From assembly GCA_013813135.1 (NCBI GenBank), contig JACCSF010000228.1:1-5553 (forward strand): a stretch of 5,553 nt of DNA, given 5' to 3'. Origin of the DNA: Thermoleophilaceae bacterium. GTDB lineage: Bacteria > Actinomycetota > Thermoleophilia > Solirubrobacterales > Thermoleophilaceae. Made by a program: the position numbers and the translations under genes. Below are positions 5,200-5,553 of this stretch, piece by piece. Each line of letters begins with the position of its first letter. The stretch's first letter is position 1. Below the pieces are notes generated by a model. The model was not told the origin of the DNA. It did not search any database and saw only the letters and a program-made list of their open reading frames with translations.

Positions 5200-5553
5200 G
5201 GGGCGAACTCGCCACCGCTGCCTCCGGGCGCGTCGTCTACAGGCGACGTGGACCCGCCGGCGGGCTGAGCGGGTGTCGGCGCGGGGGTTGGTGATCGCGC
5301 AGCGGGCGGGGCGGCGCCTCCGGGTGCGAACTCGTTCGCCGGATCCGGGTGTGGAGGTGGCGGCGGCTGCTGCTCCGGCGGCGTGGAAACGGGCGGCGGC
5401 TCACTAATCGCTTCGGGTGGCGGCTCGACTGGCGGAGGCTGCGGCGCCGGCGAGGGGTCGGGCGCCTCGGCGCGGGTCCCTCCGGCGGTTCCTGGGCGAC
5501 CTGCGCCGCACGCGCGGCGCGGTCGCGGTTCGCGAACTCGTCGATCGCTGTGC
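5196..5553 (-). CDS. C-terminal part of a Pro-rich protein, with an apparent frameshift
   Basis: The gene enters from the right edge and ends at a TAG at 5198-5196. The reading that best fits coding DNA at its upstream end (codons beginning at 5551) gives IDEFANRDRAARAAQVAQEPPEG, a charged Ala-rich stretch with GC-rich third positions. This reading turns Arg-rich after about 5470. The frame shifted by one base then gives an acidic Pro-rich tail: APDPSPAPQPPPVEPPPE, EPPPVSTPPEQQPPPPPHPD, NEFAPGG, a Pro/Ala/Thr-rich stretch and the end GGSGGEFAP. A single missing G near 5469 (CCG-GAG-GCG read as CCG-AGG-CGC) would join them. The EFA motif occurs three times, in both readings, which supports their being one protein. 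The tail is certainly low-complexity and probably disordered, like linkers and tails of actinobacterial cell-surface or regulatory proteins. No folded domain is visible and no function is assigned. It converges on the regulator gene. Confidence 0.6.
   Translation of the reverse strand, partial: HSDRRVREPRPRRACGAGRPGTAGGTRAEAPDPSPAPQPPPVEPPPEAISEPPPVSTPPEQQPPPPPHPDPANEFAPGGAAPPAARSPTPAPTPAQPAGGSTSPVDDAPGGSGGEFAP
5231..5248 (+). terminator. Stem-loop shortly after the regulator stop (possible terminator)
   Basis: CGTCGTC and GGCGACG pair over 7 bp (one G-T) around a TACA loop, 32 nt after the regulator's TAG. No T-run follows, so at most it would be a weak or T-less terminator. It lies inside the convergent Pro-rich gene, so coding sequence could explain it. 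Confidence 0.2.

Overview
This is high-GC DNA with GTG starts, strong Shine-Dalgarno (SD) sequences and an AfsR/SARP-type BTAD-ATPase regulator, which points to an actinobacterium. The wording of the regulator (start MDFGILGPLE, then TVQVYVSRLRK, CWEAGGAP.YWPWVQ and LHAAD) is most like large regulators I know from the class Thermoleophilia (Solirubrobacter/Gaiella-like). That placement is from memory and was not searched.

Layout. Positions 1-171 are the 3' end of a plus-strand gene for a protein with a C-terminal membrane anchor. Positions 172-554 hold no convincing gene. A compact minus-strand operon follows, transcribed from about 1717 down to 555. It encodes a small basic protein, a secreted allene-oxide-cyclase/dirigent-type barrel protein and a cupredoxin lipoprotein. 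The first two genes overlap by 4 nt (GTGA) and the last two are 18 nt apart. Transcribed divergently from the operon is a gene of about 3.4 kb (1795-5199) for a BTAD / AAA(STAND) ATPase / TPR regulator. A minus-strand gene for a Pro-rich protein enters from the right edge and ends at 5196, sharing a CTAG with the regulator's stop codon.

The regulator is not one open frame. Homology-like sequence moves from frame 1 to frame 3 in the linker near 2480-2522, and back to frame 1 near 3867-3871. The Pro-rich gene also changes frame near 5469. Three indel-like events in about 3 kb mean either real gene decay or indel errors in the assembly. If the two breaks are repaired the regulator would be about 1,135 residues, a normal family length.

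How the parts may work together (inference): the operon exports two small proteins, one a blue-copper-type lipoprotein on the outer face of the membrane and the other a secreted beta-barrel. The divergent regulator would be the obvious candidate to control them. A pair of 11-bp-spaced heptamers lies between the two transcription units and could be its site. The most interesting molecular detail is that the cupredoxin has Gln where the axial Met ligand is expected, plus a Cys-Cys pair in a loop.
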